From: Saccharothrix sp.
Lineage (GTDB): Bacteria > Actinomycetota > Actinomycetes > Mycobacteriales > Pseudonocardiaceae
Direction of reading: 5' to 3'
Length of the DNA: 64,000 nt
Assembly: GCF_031180885.1 (NCBI RefSeq)
Contig: NZ_JAPSLK010000022.1
Span: 51,373 to 115,372 of the forward strand
Made by a program: the position numbers and the translations under genes. The notes below the pieces were generated by a model, which saw only the letters and a program-made list of their open reading frames with translations, did no database searches and was not told the origin of the DNA. This document shows, in pieces, positions 1-8,528 of this stretch (position 1 is the first letter of the stretch; every line of letters starts with the position of its first letter).

Positions 1-307
1 GCCCCCGGTGCACCGCACCGTCGCACAGCGGCGCACCGAGGTGCGGGCAGGCCCCCGGCCCGGCCCGCAACGAGCCGTCCGCGCCGCGCCACAGCACGAC
101 TTCGCGGCCCGCCACGGTCCGCCCCGCCGGCCGGTCCGGCCGGACCTCGCGGCACGCGCCCACCACGAACCAGTTTCCGGACGGCCTGGCCCGCGCCCGT
201 TTCAGCGCGGCCTCGATCAGGGCGGGCTTCGCGTCGCGCCACGTCGGCTGCTGCTCGTGCCACGGCCGAGAGCGGAATCGCCGCAGGGGAACGTGCATGG
301 TCGTCAT
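1..307 (-). CDS. Rieske [2Fe-2S] protein, DUF5914-like (3' end outside window)
   Basis: Read on the minus strand from ATG 307 (an in-frame ATG follows at 298) and running off the left edge, so only about 102 N-terminal residues are present. The N-terminus has RSRPWHEQQPTWRDAKP and ARPSGNWFVVG, followed by the first Rieske cluster half CPHLGAPLCDG near residues 88-98. The second Cys/His half lies beyond the edge. From memory this N-terminal pattern matches actinobacterial Rieske proteins with a DUF5914 tail found in carotenoid clusters; that assignment is family knowledge, and no other carotenoid gene is visible here. The start overlaps the stop of a 26-codon upstream ORF as ATGA, suggesting translational coupling. 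Confidence 0.7.
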   Translation of the reverse strand, partial: MTTMHVPLRRFRSRPWHEQQPTWRDAKPALIEAALKRARARPSGNWFVVGACREVRPDRPAGRTVAGREVVLWRGADGSLRAGPGACPHLGAPLCDGAVHRG

Positions 308-384
308 CCCAGGGTGGTCGGGTCCAGCGGCCGCCGACAAGGGCCGTGCCACGGCGAGCCGTCCAGCTCGCGGTCGACTGACAT
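304..384 (-). CDS. 26-residue mini-ORF coupled to the Rieske gene
   Basis: A GAGAGG Shine-Dalgarno-like stretch sits about 6 nt before ATG 384, and the ORF ends in a TGA overlapping the Rieske ATG. It reads MSVDRELDGSPWHG and so on. The first residues resemble the start of actinobacterial phytoene synthases, so it could be a remnant left by deletion, or only a leader peptide. The resemblance is too short to be firm. Confidence 0.25.
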   Translation of the reverse strand: MSVDRELDGSPWHGPCRRPLDPTTLG

Positions 385-499
385 CGGGTTCCTCTCGTCG
401 GGCCGTGGCCCCACGCTAAGTCCGCGCACCGCGCCCTGCATGACGGGCGCACTCCCCGAGGCGCGCCCCGGTGCGGCACCGCGCCGGCTGGTCGACTGT

Positions 500-804
500 G
501 GACTGATCGCCGGATGTAGTCGTCGGTGAGCAGGTCGCACGCGCACCAGTCGCCGTCGCAGGGTTGACCGATTTCACTCCCGTACGGGCCGAGCCCGCGC
601 ATCAACGTGAGGATCTCGTCGCGTTCGGTCGTCCGCGCCCGGTGCGGCGGCGCGGGCCTGGAGTTGCCCGATGGGGAAGCGCGCGACGGAGCCCGAGATC
701 AGCAACTGCATGTAGAGCGTCGCGGCTCCGGTCAGGTCGGGCAGCAGCGGACTGCGCCGTTCGACGCGGGCGCCACCGTCGACGAGCGGCTCGGGTGTGG
801 ACAT
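500..804 (-). pseudogene. Frameshifted hypothetical gene
   Basis: From ATG 804 the minus strand reads a protein-like segment (MSTPEPLVDGG, then TLYMQLLISGSVARFPIGQL) to about position 660, after which that frame becomes Arg/Ala noise. One frame over, from about 645, another protein-like segment follows (RDEILTLMRGLGPYGSEIGQ, then PCDGDWCACDLLTDDYIRRS). Together they look like one protein of about 100 residues broken by a single-base indel near 650. I do not recognise the family. The 3' boundary is uncertain. The gene is divergent from the GNAT gene with only about 30 bp between starts. Confidence 0.35.
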
Positions 805-835
805 GTGCCCCGACGCCCGTCCAGACTCCGCAGTC

Positions 836-1288
836 ATGTCTTTCCGACTGGAAACCGTGACACCCGACAACGTCCTGGCCGCTTGCGCGCTGAAAGTCGA
901 GCCGTGGCAGGAGGAATTCGTCGCGCCCGTCGCGGTGTCGCTCGCCGAGGCCTACGCCCAACCAGACGCCGCATGGCCCCGGTTGGTCTACGACGACGAC
1001 CAACTCGCCGGGTTCATCATGGGCGGCTTCGACCCGGACTCCCCGATCGACTACTTCCGCTGCGGCATCTGGCGACTCAACGTCGCAGCTGGCCACCAGC
1101 GCACCGGATGCGGTCGGTTCGCCGTCGAGCAACTCTGCGCCGAGGCCCGCCGCCGGGGCCAGAACCGGGTCACCGTCCTGTGGGTGCCGCACCCCGACGG
1201 CCCCGAACAGTTCTACCTGCGGCTGGGCTTCACCCCGACCGGGCAGACCTTCCACGGCCAGACGGTTGCCGAGCGCTTCCTCGACTGA
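836..1288 (+). CDS. GNAT family N-acetyltransferase
   Basis: 150 residues from ATG 836. The fold is that of a short GNAT: substrate-binding N-terminus, LAGFIMGGF on the central strands, an acetyl-CoA loop around AAGHQRTGCGRFAVEQL (residues 84-100, a slightly degenerate Q/RxxGxG/A motif), and the C-terminal FYLRLGFTPTGQ, which is the usual last beta-alpha unit. The acceptor substrate cannot be told. The upstream in-frame ATG at 797 would add 13 residues overlapping the divergent gene and looks less likely. Family assignment is firm; role unknown. Confidence 0.8.
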   Translation: MSFRLETVTPDNVLAACALKVEPWQEEFVAPVAVSLAEAYAQPDAAWPRLVYDDDQLAGFIMGGFDPDSPIDYFRCGIWRLNVAAGHQRTGCGRFAVEQLCAEARRRGQNRVTVLWVPHPDGPEQFYLRLGFTPTGQTFHGQTVAERFLD

Positions 1289-1420
1289 CACCGACGGTGC
1301 CCGCGGCGACACCGCTGATGTTCTCGGGCTGTCGAGCGTCTGGGATCGTTCGAAATCGGCGTTCGGGACCATCGTGCGGTGAGAGCGAACACGCTGCGGT
1401 TGATCGGGTATTGGCTTGGC

Positions 1421-1515
1421 CCTGACGCCCTGACGCCCTGACGCCCTGACGCCCTGACGCCCTGACGCCCTGACGCCCTGACGCCCTGACGTCCGGGCGT
1501 CCGGGCGTCCGGGCG
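1421..1515. repeat. 8-bp tandem repeat array (GCCCTGAC, then GTCCGGGC)
   Basis: CTGAC recurs every 8 bp from 1422 to 1486 (nine copies of the GCCCTGAC unit), followed directly by three copies of GTCCGGGC. The second unit is nearly the reverse complement of the first, so the array can fold on itself. It lies in the roughly 300-bp gap between the GNAT and RidA genes, with no coding signal. Period 8 is not a multiple of 3, so coding is disfavoured. Confidence 0.9.
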
Positions 1516-1521
1516 TTCGTC

Positions 1522-1564
1522 GATCCACCACTCGATCCCGCCGCGCGTGACCGAGTGGTGGATC
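1522..1564. promoter_or_regulatory. 13-bp perfect inverted repeat upstream of RidA
   Basis: GATCCACCACTCG (1522-1534) and CGAGTGGTGGATC (1552-1564) are perfect complements with a 17-nt spacer. The repeat ends 23 bp before the GTG of the RidA-family gene. It could be an operator for an unseen regulator or a hairpin in the leader. No T-run follows, so an intrinsic terminator is less likely. Confidence 0.6.
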
Positions 1565-1587
1565 ACTTCCGGTCGTAGGGTGATCGG

Positions 1588-1992
1588 GTGACCAACATCG
1601 AGTTCTCCACGCCGTCCACGCTTCCGCAGCCCAACGGGTACAGCCACGTGGCTTCGATCGCTCCGGGCAGTCGGCTGGTGTGGACGTCGGGTCAGGTGCC
1701 GATCGCGGCGGACGGGACGGTCGCTGCGGCCGGTGACTGGGCGGCCCAGACTCGTCAGGTGATGAGCAACGTGGGCGCTGCGTTGGCTGCGGCGGGGGCG
1801 TCGTGGGCGGATGTGTTCAAGTTGACCTTCTACGTCACGGACACGTCGGGGTTGGCGACCGTGCGGGCGGTGCGTGACGAGTTCATCGACACCGAGCGGC
1901 CGCCGACGAGTTCGTTGGTGCAGGTGGCGGGGCTGTTCCGGCCGGATCTGCTGATCGAGGTGGAGGCCGTCGCGGCGGTGGCCGCGGACTGA
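1588..1992 (+). CDS. RidA family protein (YjgF/YER057c/UK114)
   Basis: 134 residues from GTG 1588. RidA proteins are small trimeric enzymes; canonical members hydrolyse reactive enamine/imine intermediates released by PLP enzymes, in the cytosol. The family core is visible: RLVWTSGQVPIAADGTV at residues 30-46, the helix QTRQVMSNVGAALAAAGASW, KLTFYVTD, and the C-terminal PTSSLVQVAGLFRPDLLIEVEAVA. The canonical catalytic Arg of the IPxCRxxV-type motif is not present (here RPPTSSLVQV), so it is a non-canonical RidA whose substrate is unknown. A second RidA-family gene lies on the minus strand at 7093-7503. Confidence 0.88.
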   Translation: MTNIEFSTPSTLPQPNGYSHVASIAPGSRLVWTSGQVPIAADGTVAAAGDWAAQTRQVMSNVGAALAAAGASWADVFKLTFYVTDTSGLATVRAVRDEFIDTERPPTSSLVQVAGLFRPDLLIEVEAVAAVAAD

Positions 1993-2065
1993 TGTCGGGA
2001 CCCGTGCAACCTCCCCGGGGCTGACCGCGTTCTTAGCCCGTCCAAGATCTGCAGGAGGAATGCCG

Positions 2066-2584
2066 GTGGCCGGTTTCGATCAAGACTTCGCCGACTTCTA
2101 CTCGGCGCGGTTCGACGCGGCGCGGCGCACCGCGTACGCGTTGTGCGGCGACTGGCTCGAGGCCGAGGAGTTGGCCCAGGGCAGCTTCGTCCGGCTGTAC
2201 GCGAAGTGGCCGCGGGTGGCCGGCGGCAACGCGGAGGGCTACCTGCGCACCACCCTCGTCCGGCTCTTCCTCGACACCAGGCGGCGGGGCCGCGCGAAGG
2301 AACGCCTGGTCGCCGAGGCGCCCGAGCGGCCGGAGCACTCGAGGGAACTGGCGCGCGTGGACGAGCAGCAGTCGCTGCTGGCGGCGCTGCAGGACGTGCC
2401 ACCGCGGCAGCGGGCCACGCTCGTGCTGCGCATCGTCCACGACCTGCCCGTCGAGCAGGTCGCGCAGGTGCTGCGGTGCTCGGCGGGCACCGTCAAAAGT
2501 CAACTGTCACGAGGGATGCAGGCGTTGCGGGCGGCGTACCGCGACGCCGACTCACCGGAGCGGAGCGTGTCGGATGTGGGATGA
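2066..2584 (+). CDS. SigE-family ECF RNA polymerase sigma factor
   Basis: 172 residues. Region sigma2 is at about residues 5-70 (FYSARFDAARRTAYALCGDW, then EELAQGSFVRLYAKW) and sigma4 at about 100-155 (ALQDVPPRQRATLVLRIVHD, then CSAGTVKSQLSRGMQALR). The start is set at GTG 2066 because AGGAGG (2053-2058) lies 7 nt upstream; the ATG at 2060 is only 1 nt from that ribosome site. The gene overlaps the next by 11 bp; the partner has a cytoplasmic tail plus one membrane helix and is the likely anti-sigma factor. The regulon is unknown. Confidence 0.88.
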   Translation: MAGFDQDFADFYSARFDAARRTAYALCGDWLEAEELAQGSFVRLYAKWPRVAGGNAEGYLRTTLVRLFLDTRRRGRAKERLVAEAPERPEHSRELARVDEQQSLLAALQDVPPRQRATLVLRIVHDLPVEQVAQVLRCSAGTVKSQLSRGMQALRAAYRDADSPERSVSDVG

Positions 2585-3569
2585 CGACGACCTCGGGGCC
2601 GCGTTGCGGGCCGAACTCGCGGAACGGACCCCGCCGAGGCCCCGCGGCGGGTTGGTCGACGCGGTCGCCCGTGGTCGGCGGCGGCGTCGGCGCCACCAGC
2701 TCGGTGCCGCGGTGGCGACGGTGGCCGCGGTCGCCGGGGTGGCCTCGGTGGCGGTCAGCGCGGGAGCCCTGTCGTCCGGGGGCCAGGACGTCGCCGCGAC
2801 CGGGACGTCCACGAGCGGGTCGAGCCCGAACGGAGTGCCGTGGCCGCGGGCCGACCTGCCCACGCACTCCCCGCGCACCACGTGGACTCCGGCGCCGACC
2901 GCACGACCACCGGCCGGCTGGCCGACCGGGCCGGTGCCCAGGTGCGAGGTCCCCGGCGCCACCGGCCGCGACCTGGACAGCGTCCGTGCCGACCTGACGG
3001 TGCTGCAGGAACGGGTCCGGCGGACCCTGATCGAGGTGAAGGGGGTGCCGTCGGTCAGCCGCCCGACGAGCCCGGCCTCGCAACCCGGCAGCAGCTCGTT
3101 GCCGTTGCCCGACGGCGTGGGCCTGCTGGTCGAGCGGAGGCTGTCGTCCACCGGGTCGAACGGTCGCGACGGGTTCGACTACACCGTCGACGTGGAGGAC
3201 GCCGGGGGCACCGGCAGCGTGGTGCTCACCTTCGGCCGGTTCACCGGTGATCCGCTGACCGCGGCGGACGGGCAGGCGTACGACATGGGCAACTGCGCGC
3301 CACCGAAACGGCACGTGCTGGCGGACGGGACGGTGTTGCAGATCTACGACGTGGCGCCGAGCGACCCGTTCGCGTCGCTGACCCAGACCCTGCGGATCTA
3401 CCGGCCTGACGGACAGCTGCACTCGCTGACGGTGCGGAACTTCGGCAGCCCGGACTTCGCCACCAACCGGCAGGACCCCGGGAACCCGCACCGGGTCGGC
3501 GCGGGCCGGCCGACGCTGCCGCTGACCGAAGCGCAACTCGCCGAACTGGGCCTGGCCATGGTGGGCTGA
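2574..3569 (+). CDS. Putative membrane anti-sigma factor / partner of the SigE-family sigma
   Basis: 331 residues from ATG 2574, inside the 3' end of the sigma gene (translational coupling). N-terminal 1-35 is a cytoplasmic segment (MWDDDDLGAALRAELAERTP), then RRRRRR stop-transfer residues, one membrane helix about 44-66, a Pro/Ser/Thr-rich linker, and an exported domain of about 200 residues with no family I recognise. There is no HxxxCxxC zinc motif, so it is not a ZAS-type anti-sigma. This layout is typical of proteins co-transcribed with SigE-family sigmas; the anti-sigma role is inferred from position and topology. Confidence 0.65.
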   Translation: MWDDDDLGAALRAELAERTPPRPRGGLVDAVARGRRRRRRHQLGAAVATVAAVAGVASVAVSAGALSSGGQDVAATGTSTSGSSPNGVPWPRADLPTHSPRTTWTPAPTARPPAGWPTGPVPRCEVPGATGRDLDSVRADLTVLQERVRRTLIEVKGVPSVSRPTSPASQPGSSSLPLPDGVGLLVERRLSSTGSNGRDGFDYTVDVEDAGGTGSVVLTFGRFTGDPLTAADGQAYDMGNCAPPKRHVLADGTVLQIYDVAPSDPFASLTQTLRIYRPDGQLHSLTVRNFGSPDFATNRQDPGNPHRVGAGRPTLPLTEAQLAELGLAMVG

Positions 3570-3662
3570 CCCCTCCTTGCCCGTGGCGGCGGGTCGCCCC
3601 CACCGCTCTTCGTCCGGCCGGACCGCGAACTTGCGGGCGTGATTCGCATCGAGTAGGAATAG

Positions 3663-3678
3663 TCGAACGTGTGTTCGA
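3663..3678 (+). promoter_or_regulatory. LexA (SOS) box upstream of dnaE2
   Basis: TCGAACGTGTGTTCGA is an exact TCGAAC-N4-GTTCGA palindrome, the actinobacterial/Bacillus-type LexA consensus. It lies 73 bp upstream of the GTG of the error-prone polymerase gene, a known LexA target in mycobacteria and relatives. Confidence 0.85.
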
Positions 3679-3750
3679 CCGGCCGGGTGAACGTGTTGCC
3701 CCGGTCGTGTCCCGCCGGCTTCCCCACGGCGAGCGGTCCTCGGGGAAGGT

Positions 3751-6700
3751 GTGGTGCGGGTGGGGTTCGACAGTCGGCCGGAGTTGCCCTGGAACGAGTT
3801 GGAACGGGCGTTGTCCGGGCGGGTCGACGGCGAGGGGCGGCGGTCGGCCGGGCCGCGCGGGGTCGACGGGTACGCGCGGGCCGGGGACCTGCTCGACCGG
3901 CGGGTCACGCGGGAAGCGCCCAACGCCCGGCGCGTCCCGTACGCGGAACTGCACTGCCACTCGAACTTCAGCTTCCTGGACGGGGCGAGCCACCCCGAGG
4001 AACTGGTGGAGGAGGCCGCGCGGCTCGGGCTGGACGCGGTGACGTTGACCGACCACGACGGGATGTACGGGGTGGTCCGGTTCGCGGAGGCCGCCCGTGA
4101 CCTGGGGGTGCACACCGCCTACGGAGCGGAGTTGAGCCTGGGGTTGTCGGGGCCGCAGAACGGGGTGCCCGACCCGGAAGGGGAGCACCTGCTGCTGGTG
4201 GCGCGCGGCCCGGAGGGGTACCGGCGGCTGTGTTCGGTGATCTCGTCGGCGCACCTGCGGGGCGGGGAGAAGGGCCGTCCGGTCTACGACCTGGAGGAGG
4301 TGGTGGACGAACTGGCCGGGCACGTCCTGGCGTTGACCGGGTGCCGCAAGGGCATGGTGCGCAAGGCGTTGACCGACCACGGGCCGTGCGCGGCGGGGGA
4401 GCGGCTGGCGTGGCTGGTCGACCGGTTCGGGCGGCGCAACGTGGCGGTGGAACTCGTGGACCACACGCTGCCCGGCGACTCGCTGCGCAATGACGTGCTG
4501 GCCGGGCTGGCGGAGCGGGCCGGGGTGCCGACGGTGGCGACCAACCAGGTGCACTACGCGCACACCCGGGCGGGGCGGCTGGCGGGGGCGATGGCGGCGG
4601 TGCGGGCGCGGCGGTCGTTGGACGAGATGGCCGGGTGGTTGCCGCCCTTCGGGGCCGCCGCGCTGCGGTCGGGGATGCAGATGGCGTCGAGGTTCGCCCG
4701 GTACCCCGGCGCGGTGACGCGGACGGCGTTGCTGGCCATGGAGTGCGCGTTCGACCTCCAGGTGGTCGCGCCCAAGCTGCCGCCCTTCCCGGTGGACCCG
4801 GGGCACACCGAGGTGTCCTGGCTGCGGAAACTGACGGCCGAGGGCGCGCGGGACCGCTACGGGCCGCCCGAGGGCAACCCGCGGGCGTACGCGCAGTTGG
4901 AGCACGAGTTGGGCGTGATCGAGCGGCTCGACTTCCCCGGCTACTTCCTGATCGTGCACGACATCGTGGAGTTCTGCCGCCGCAACGACATCCTGTGCCA
5001 GGGTAGGGGTTCGGCGGCCAACTCCGCGGTCTGCTACGCGCTCGGCGTGACCAACGTGGACCCGGTGCGCTGGGACCTGCTGTTCGAGCGGTTCCTGTCG
5101 GTGGAGCGGGACGGGCCGCCGGACATCGACATCGACATCGAGTCCGACCGGCGCGAGGAGGTCATCCAGTACGTCTACGAAAAACACGGCAGGCGGCATT
5201 CCGCGCAGGTCGCCAACGTCATCACCTACCGGGCGAAGTCGGCGATCCGCGACGCCGCCCGCGCCCTCGGGTTCCCGCCCGGCACGCAGGACGCGTGGAG
5301 CAGGAACATCGACGGCTGGGGCACCGTGCACAGCGCCGCCGCCGAACACCGCGACAGCCCGACCCCGATCCCCGCCGCGGTGTGGCGGCTGGCCGCCCAG
5401 TTCGAGGGCTTCCCCCGGCACCTGGGCATCCACTCCGGTGGCATGGTCATCTGCGACCGCCCGGTGTCCGAGGTGGTGCCGGTCGAACACGCCCGGATGC
5501 CCGGCCGGACCGTGCTCCAGTGGGACAAGGACGACTGCGCCACCGCCGGCCTGGTCAAGTTCGACCTCCTGGGGCTCGGGATGCTCTCCGCGGTCCGCTA
5601 CGCCCGTGACCTGATCGCCGAACACGACGGCGTCCACGTCGACCTCGCCCACCTCGACCTGGCCGACCCGCACGTGTACGACATGCTGTGCGCCGCCGAC
5701 ACGGTCGGGGTGTTCCAGGTCGAGTCCCGCGCCCAGATGGCCACCCTGCCCCGCCTCAAACCGCGCACCTTCTGGGACCTCGCCGTCGAAGTCGCGCTGA
5801 TCCGCCCCGGCCCCATCCAGGGCGGCTCCGTGCACCCCTACATCCGCCGCCGGCAGGGCGAACCCTGGCAGCACGACCACCCGCTCCTCGCCCGTGCCCT
5901 GGACAAGACCCTCGGCGTGCCGCTGTTCCAGGAACAGGTCATGCAGATCGCCGTCGACGCCGCCGGGTTCACCCCCGGCGAGGCCGACGAACTGCGCCGT
6001 GCCATGGGCTCCAAGCGTGCACTGTCCAAAATGGACCGACTACGGGACCGGTTCTACCGGGGTGCGGCTGCGAACGGCATCCACGGCGACCTTGCCGACA
6101 AGATCTTCCTCCAGGTCCAGGCCTTCAGCGGCTACGGCTTCCCCCAGAGCCACGCGCTCGCGTTCGCCCACCTGGTGTTCACCAGCGCTTGGCTCAAGCG
6201 CTACCACCCCGCCGCGTTCTGCGCCGCCCTGCTCCGCGCCCAGCCGATGGGGTTCTACACGCCCCAGTCCCTGGTCGCCGACGCCCGCCGCCACGGCGTC
6301 AACGTCCGCCGGGCGGAGATCAACACCAGCCAGGCCCACGCTGTTCTGGAACCCGACCCCACCAGCACCGGCGGCCACGCCATCCGCCTGGGCCTGGCCG
6401 GCGTCCGCACCCTCGGAGACGACCTGGCCACCCTCATCGCCACCCACCGCGCCGCCCACGGCCCCTACACCAGCCTCGACGACCTGGCCCGCCGCACCCA
6501 CCTGACCACCCCCCAACTGGAAGCCCTGGCCACCGCCGGCGCGTTGGCCGACCTCGAACCCGACCGCCGAGCCGCCCTCTGGAAAGCCGGCGCCGCCGCC
6601 CGCGAACACCCCACCACCCTCCCCGGCACGGCGAGCGTCACCACCGCCCCCGCCCTCCCCGGCATGACCGCGTGGGAACTCGTGATCGCGGACCTGTGGG

Positions 6701-7077
6701 GCACCGGCATCACCCCCGACACCCACCCCATCCACCTGGTCCGCACCTACCTCGACTCCCTCGGCGCCCTCCCGGCTGATCGGTTGGCCCACGTCCCCGA
6801 CGGCACCCGCGTCCGCGTCGGCGGCGTCGTCACCCACCGCCAACGCCCCGGCACCGCCGGTGGCATCACGTTCCTGAACCTGGAAGACGAAACCGGCATG
6901 ACCAACGTCGTCATCAGCGTCGGCCTGTGGACCCTCCACAAGAACACCGCCCGCAACGCCAACGCCCTGCTCGTCAGGGGCATCGTCGAAAACGCCACCG
7001 GCGCCGTCAACCTCGTCGCCGACCACCTCCAACCCCTCGACCTCCGCTTGGCCCTGAAGTCCCGCGACTTCCGGTGA
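3751..7077 (+). CDS. dnaE2: Error-prone DNA polymerase III alpha subunit DnaE2
   Basis: 1108 residues, close to the usual DnaE2 length (about 1080-1100). The PHP domain begins at YAELHCHSNFSFLDGASHP (about 67-85) with TLTDHDGMYG; the polymerase core has the acidic PDIDIDIESDRREEV motif near residues 456-470; the helix-hairpin-helix/OB region follows, with VRVGGVVTHRQRPGT and ITFLNLEDETGMTNVVI near 1030-1065. DnaE2 performs translesion synthesis during SOS mutagenesis, usually with ImuA' and ImuB, which are not next to it here. A perfect LexA box precedes it. The start is uncertain among clustered GTG codons (3751, 3754, 3760). Confidence 0.95.
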   Translation: MVRVGFDSRPELPWNELERALSGRVDGEGRRSAGPRGVDGYARAGDLLDRRVTREAPNARRVPYAELHCHSNFSFLDGASHPEELVEEAARLGLDAVTLTDHDGMYGVVRFAEAARDLGVHTAYGAELSLGLSGPQNGVPDPEGEHLLLVARGPEGYRRLCSVISSAHLRGGEKGRPVYDLEEVVDELAGHVLALTGCRKGMVRKALTDHGPCAAGERLAWLVDRFGRRNVAVELVDHTLPGDSLRNDVLAGLAERAGVPTVATNQVHYAHTRAGRLAGAMAAVRARRSLDEMAGWLPPFGAAALRSGMQMASRFARYPGAVTRTALLAMECAFDLQVVAPKLPPFPVDPGHTEVSWLRKLTAEGARDRYGPPEGNPRAYAQLEHELGVIERLDFPGYFLIVHDIVEFCRRNDILCQGRGSAANSAVCYALGVTNVDPVRWDLLFERFLSVERDGPPDIDIDIESDRREEVIQYVYEKHGRRHSAQVANVITYRAKSAIRDAARALGFPPGTQDAWSRNIDGWGTVHSAAAEHRDSPTPIPAAVWRLAAQFEGFPRHLGIHSGGMVICDRPVSEVVPVEHARMPGRTVLQWDKDDCATAGLVKFDLLGLGMLSAVRYARDLIAEHDGVHVDLAHLDLADPHVYDMLCAADTVGVFQVESRAQMATLPRLKPRTFWDLAVEVALIRPGPIQGGSVHPYIRRRQGEPWQHDHPLLARALDKTLGVPLFQEQVMQIAVDAAGFTPGEADELRRAMGSKRALSKMDRLRDRFYRGAAANGIHGDLADKIFLQVQAFSGYGFPQSHALAFAHLVFTSAWLKRYHPAAFCAALLRAQPMGFYTPQSLVADARRHGVNVRRAEINTSQAHAVLEPDPTSTGGHAIRLGLAGVRTLGDDLATLIATHRAAHGPYTSLDDLARRTHLTTPQLEALATAGALADLEPDRRAALWKAGAAAREHPTTLPGTASVTTAPALPGMTAWELVIADLWGTGITPDTHPIHLVRTYLDSLGALPADRLAHVPDGTRVRVGGVVTHRQRPGTAGGITFLNLEDETGMTNVVISVGLWTLHKNTARNANALLVRGIVENATGAVNLVADHLQPLDLRLALKSRDFR

Positions 7078-7092
7078 ACGTGAACGGAGCGG

Positions 7093-7503
7093 TCAGTCCA
7101 GGACGGCGTACGCCTCGACCTCCACGAGCACGTCCGGTTCGAACAGGTAGTCCACCCCGATCGCCGACAGCGGCGGCAGCGGGCGTGGCAGGCCGAGTTC
7201 GGTGGAGACCCGTTCGATGCCCGCGACGAAGTCGTCGTACTTGTCCGGACTCCACCGGGTGACGAAGAACCGCAACCGGACGACGTCGGCGAAGGACGCC
7301 CCGGCCCCGGCCAGGCCCCGTGCGGTGTTGCGCAACGCCTGGGCGACCTGCCCGGCAAGGTCGTCGGTGGCGACGGGGTTGCCCTCGGCGTCACGGGCGA
7401 TCTGCCCGGCCACGTGCACGTGGCGGGTGCCGGTGGCGACCGAGACGTGGTGGTAGGGGACGGGGGCGAACATGCCTTCGGGTGTCGACAACCGCACTGC
7501 CAT
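7093..7503 (-). CDS. RidA family protein, divergent from an HxlR regulator
   Basis: 136 residues from ATG 7503. RidA fold signatures are HVHVAGQIARDAEGNPV (about 30-46), QVAQALRNTARGLAGAGASF, VVRLRFFVTRW and the C-terminal IGVDYLFEPDVLVEVEAYAV. As in the other RidA protein of this window the canonical Arg motif is absent, so it is probably not a classic enamine deaminase. It is divergently transcribed from an HxlR-type regulator across a 71-bp gap containing repeats, so it is probably that regulator's target. Confidence 0.85.
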   Translation of the reverse strand: MAVRLSTPEGMFAPVPYHHVSVATGTRHVHVAGQIARDAEGNPVATDDLAGQVAQALRNTARGLAGAGASFADVVRLRFFVTRWSPDKYDDFVAGIERVSTELGLPRPLPPLSAIGVDYLFEPDVLVEVEAYAVLD

Positions 7504-7520
7504 GGGTGACCTTTCGTAGT

Positions 7521-7545
7521 AGGTATCCGATGTCTACCTGGTATC
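7521..7545. promoter_or_regulatory. Probable HxlR operator between RidA and hxlR-like gene
   Basis: AGGTA (7521-7525) and TACCT (7535-7539) form an inverted repeat with a 9-nt spacer, and GGTATC recurs at 7522 and 7540, 18 bp apart. It lies 18-42 bp upstream of the RidA ATG. HxlR regulators commonly bind GTA-rich dyads between themselves and a divergent target. Confidence 0.5.
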
Positions 7546-7574
7546 GAAAGGGCACTTCAACGAGACTAGGTGTC

Positions 7575-7937
7575 ATGCCGGAAACCACCCCCGCCCTCAC
7601 CGAACGCCACCGCGAACTGCTGGACGAGGTCCTGGACAAGTGGTCGCTCCAGGTCCTCGACGCGTTGTGCGAGAACCCGTTGCGGTTCAACGGACTTCGC
7701 CGGGCGATCCCGGTGGTGACGCAGAAGTCGCTGACCGCGGCCCTGCGGAGGTTGGAACGCAACGGGATGGTGGAACGGGTCGTGATCGACACCCGGCCGG
7801 TCGCGGTGGAGTACCGCATCACGGTGTTGGGCAGGTCGTTGCAGGACCTGGTGGACGCGCTCCTGCACTGGACCACCACGACGCTGGACGAGGTCGACGC
7901 GGCCCGAGCCCGCTTCGACGCCCGGACGGGCCGCTGA
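7575..7937 (+). CDS. HxlR family winged-helix transcriptional regulator
   Basis: 120 residues from ATG 7575. The HxlR winged helix is complete: LLDEVLDKWSLQVLDALCEN (residues 14-33), LRFNGLRRAIPVVTQKSLTAALRRLERNGMVERVV (turn, recognition helix and wing), then VEYRITVLGRSLQDLVDAL. The N-terminal Cys that senses electrophiles or oxidants in some HxlR proteins is not at the usual position; one Cys is in DALCEN. A longer in-frame ATG at 7530 would lie inside the operator. It likely controls the divergent RidA gene. Confidence 0.87.
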   Translation: MPETTPALTERHRELLDEVLDKWSLQVLDALCENPLRFNGLRRAIPVVTQKSLTAALRRLERNGMVERVVIDTRPVAVEYRITVLGRSLQDLVDALLHWTTTTLDEVDAARARFDARTGR

Positions 7938-7962
7938 ACCACTCGGACATCAAGAGCTTGTC

Positions 7963-8471
7963 TCACGCACGATGGTCATCCGGGGCGCGAGCGGGCGCCG
8001 CTCCGCCACCGCCCCCCCGGTCGGTCGGCGCGCCGCCGACCGGGACCACCGGCACACCGGTGATCAGGAAGTCCGGGTCGCCCGCCCCGATCGCGTGCCA
8101 CACGCGCTCGCGGTGCGGGACCGGCGGGGGACCCGGTGCAGCGACGCGGTGAGACCGTGCGCGCGGCAGTGCTCGGCGAACTTCGCGGCGAACGGTTCCG
8201 CCGCGTGCTCGGGGATGTCGTACAACCTGCGCCCGGCCTGGTGGTCGAAGGACCGCGCCGCGGCGTCGGGACCGACGACCTCGAAGTCGACCGCCGCGAC
8301 ACCGGCGGACGCCCCGACCTCATCAGGCGAGCGCTCCCCGGACCACAACCCGAGGTAGCCGCCATCCACCAGCACGAGCTCCCCGGACGGACAGGTCACC
8401 GAGCCGAGCACGCCATCATCCACGGCGGGCAGTCCACGAACCACGCGCACGCGCTGAGGCAGCCACCGCAC
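7963..8471 (-). pseudogene. Hypothetical gene with a one-base frameshift
   Basis: From GTG 8471 the minus strand reads VRWLPQRVRVVRGLP, ELVLVDGGYLGLWSGERSPD, VAAVDFEVVGPDAAARSFDH, AEPFAAKFAEHCRAHGLTAS, then loses sense near 8130. One frame over it resumes as HRERVWHAIGAGDPDFLITG and VPVVPVGGAPTDRGGG to the TGA at 7963. The total span (509 bp) is one base short of a whole number of codons, and the break sits at a G5/C5 run (about 8126-8130), so one base has been lost, either in nature or by sequencing. About 168 residues when repaired. I do not recognise the family. Confidence 0.6.
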
Positions 8472-8528
8472 CTCGCGGCACCACTGCCCTGACCAGCCCG
8501 GTCGACGGGGGCGACGGTCCACGGTGGA

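Noticed and set aside
1421..1515. Possible CRISPR array
   Set aside because: Units are 8 bp with no spacers; a simple tandem repeat.
2000..2040. ECF-type autoregulatory promoter (CAACCT then CGTT) before the SigE-family gene
   Set aside because: The elements are too loose to tell from background without the sigma's known consensus.
3241..5880. 879-codon open frame on the minus strand
   Set aside because: Antisense to dnaE2, His/Arg/Pro/Val-rich with no domain; a GC-bias shadow of a certain gene.
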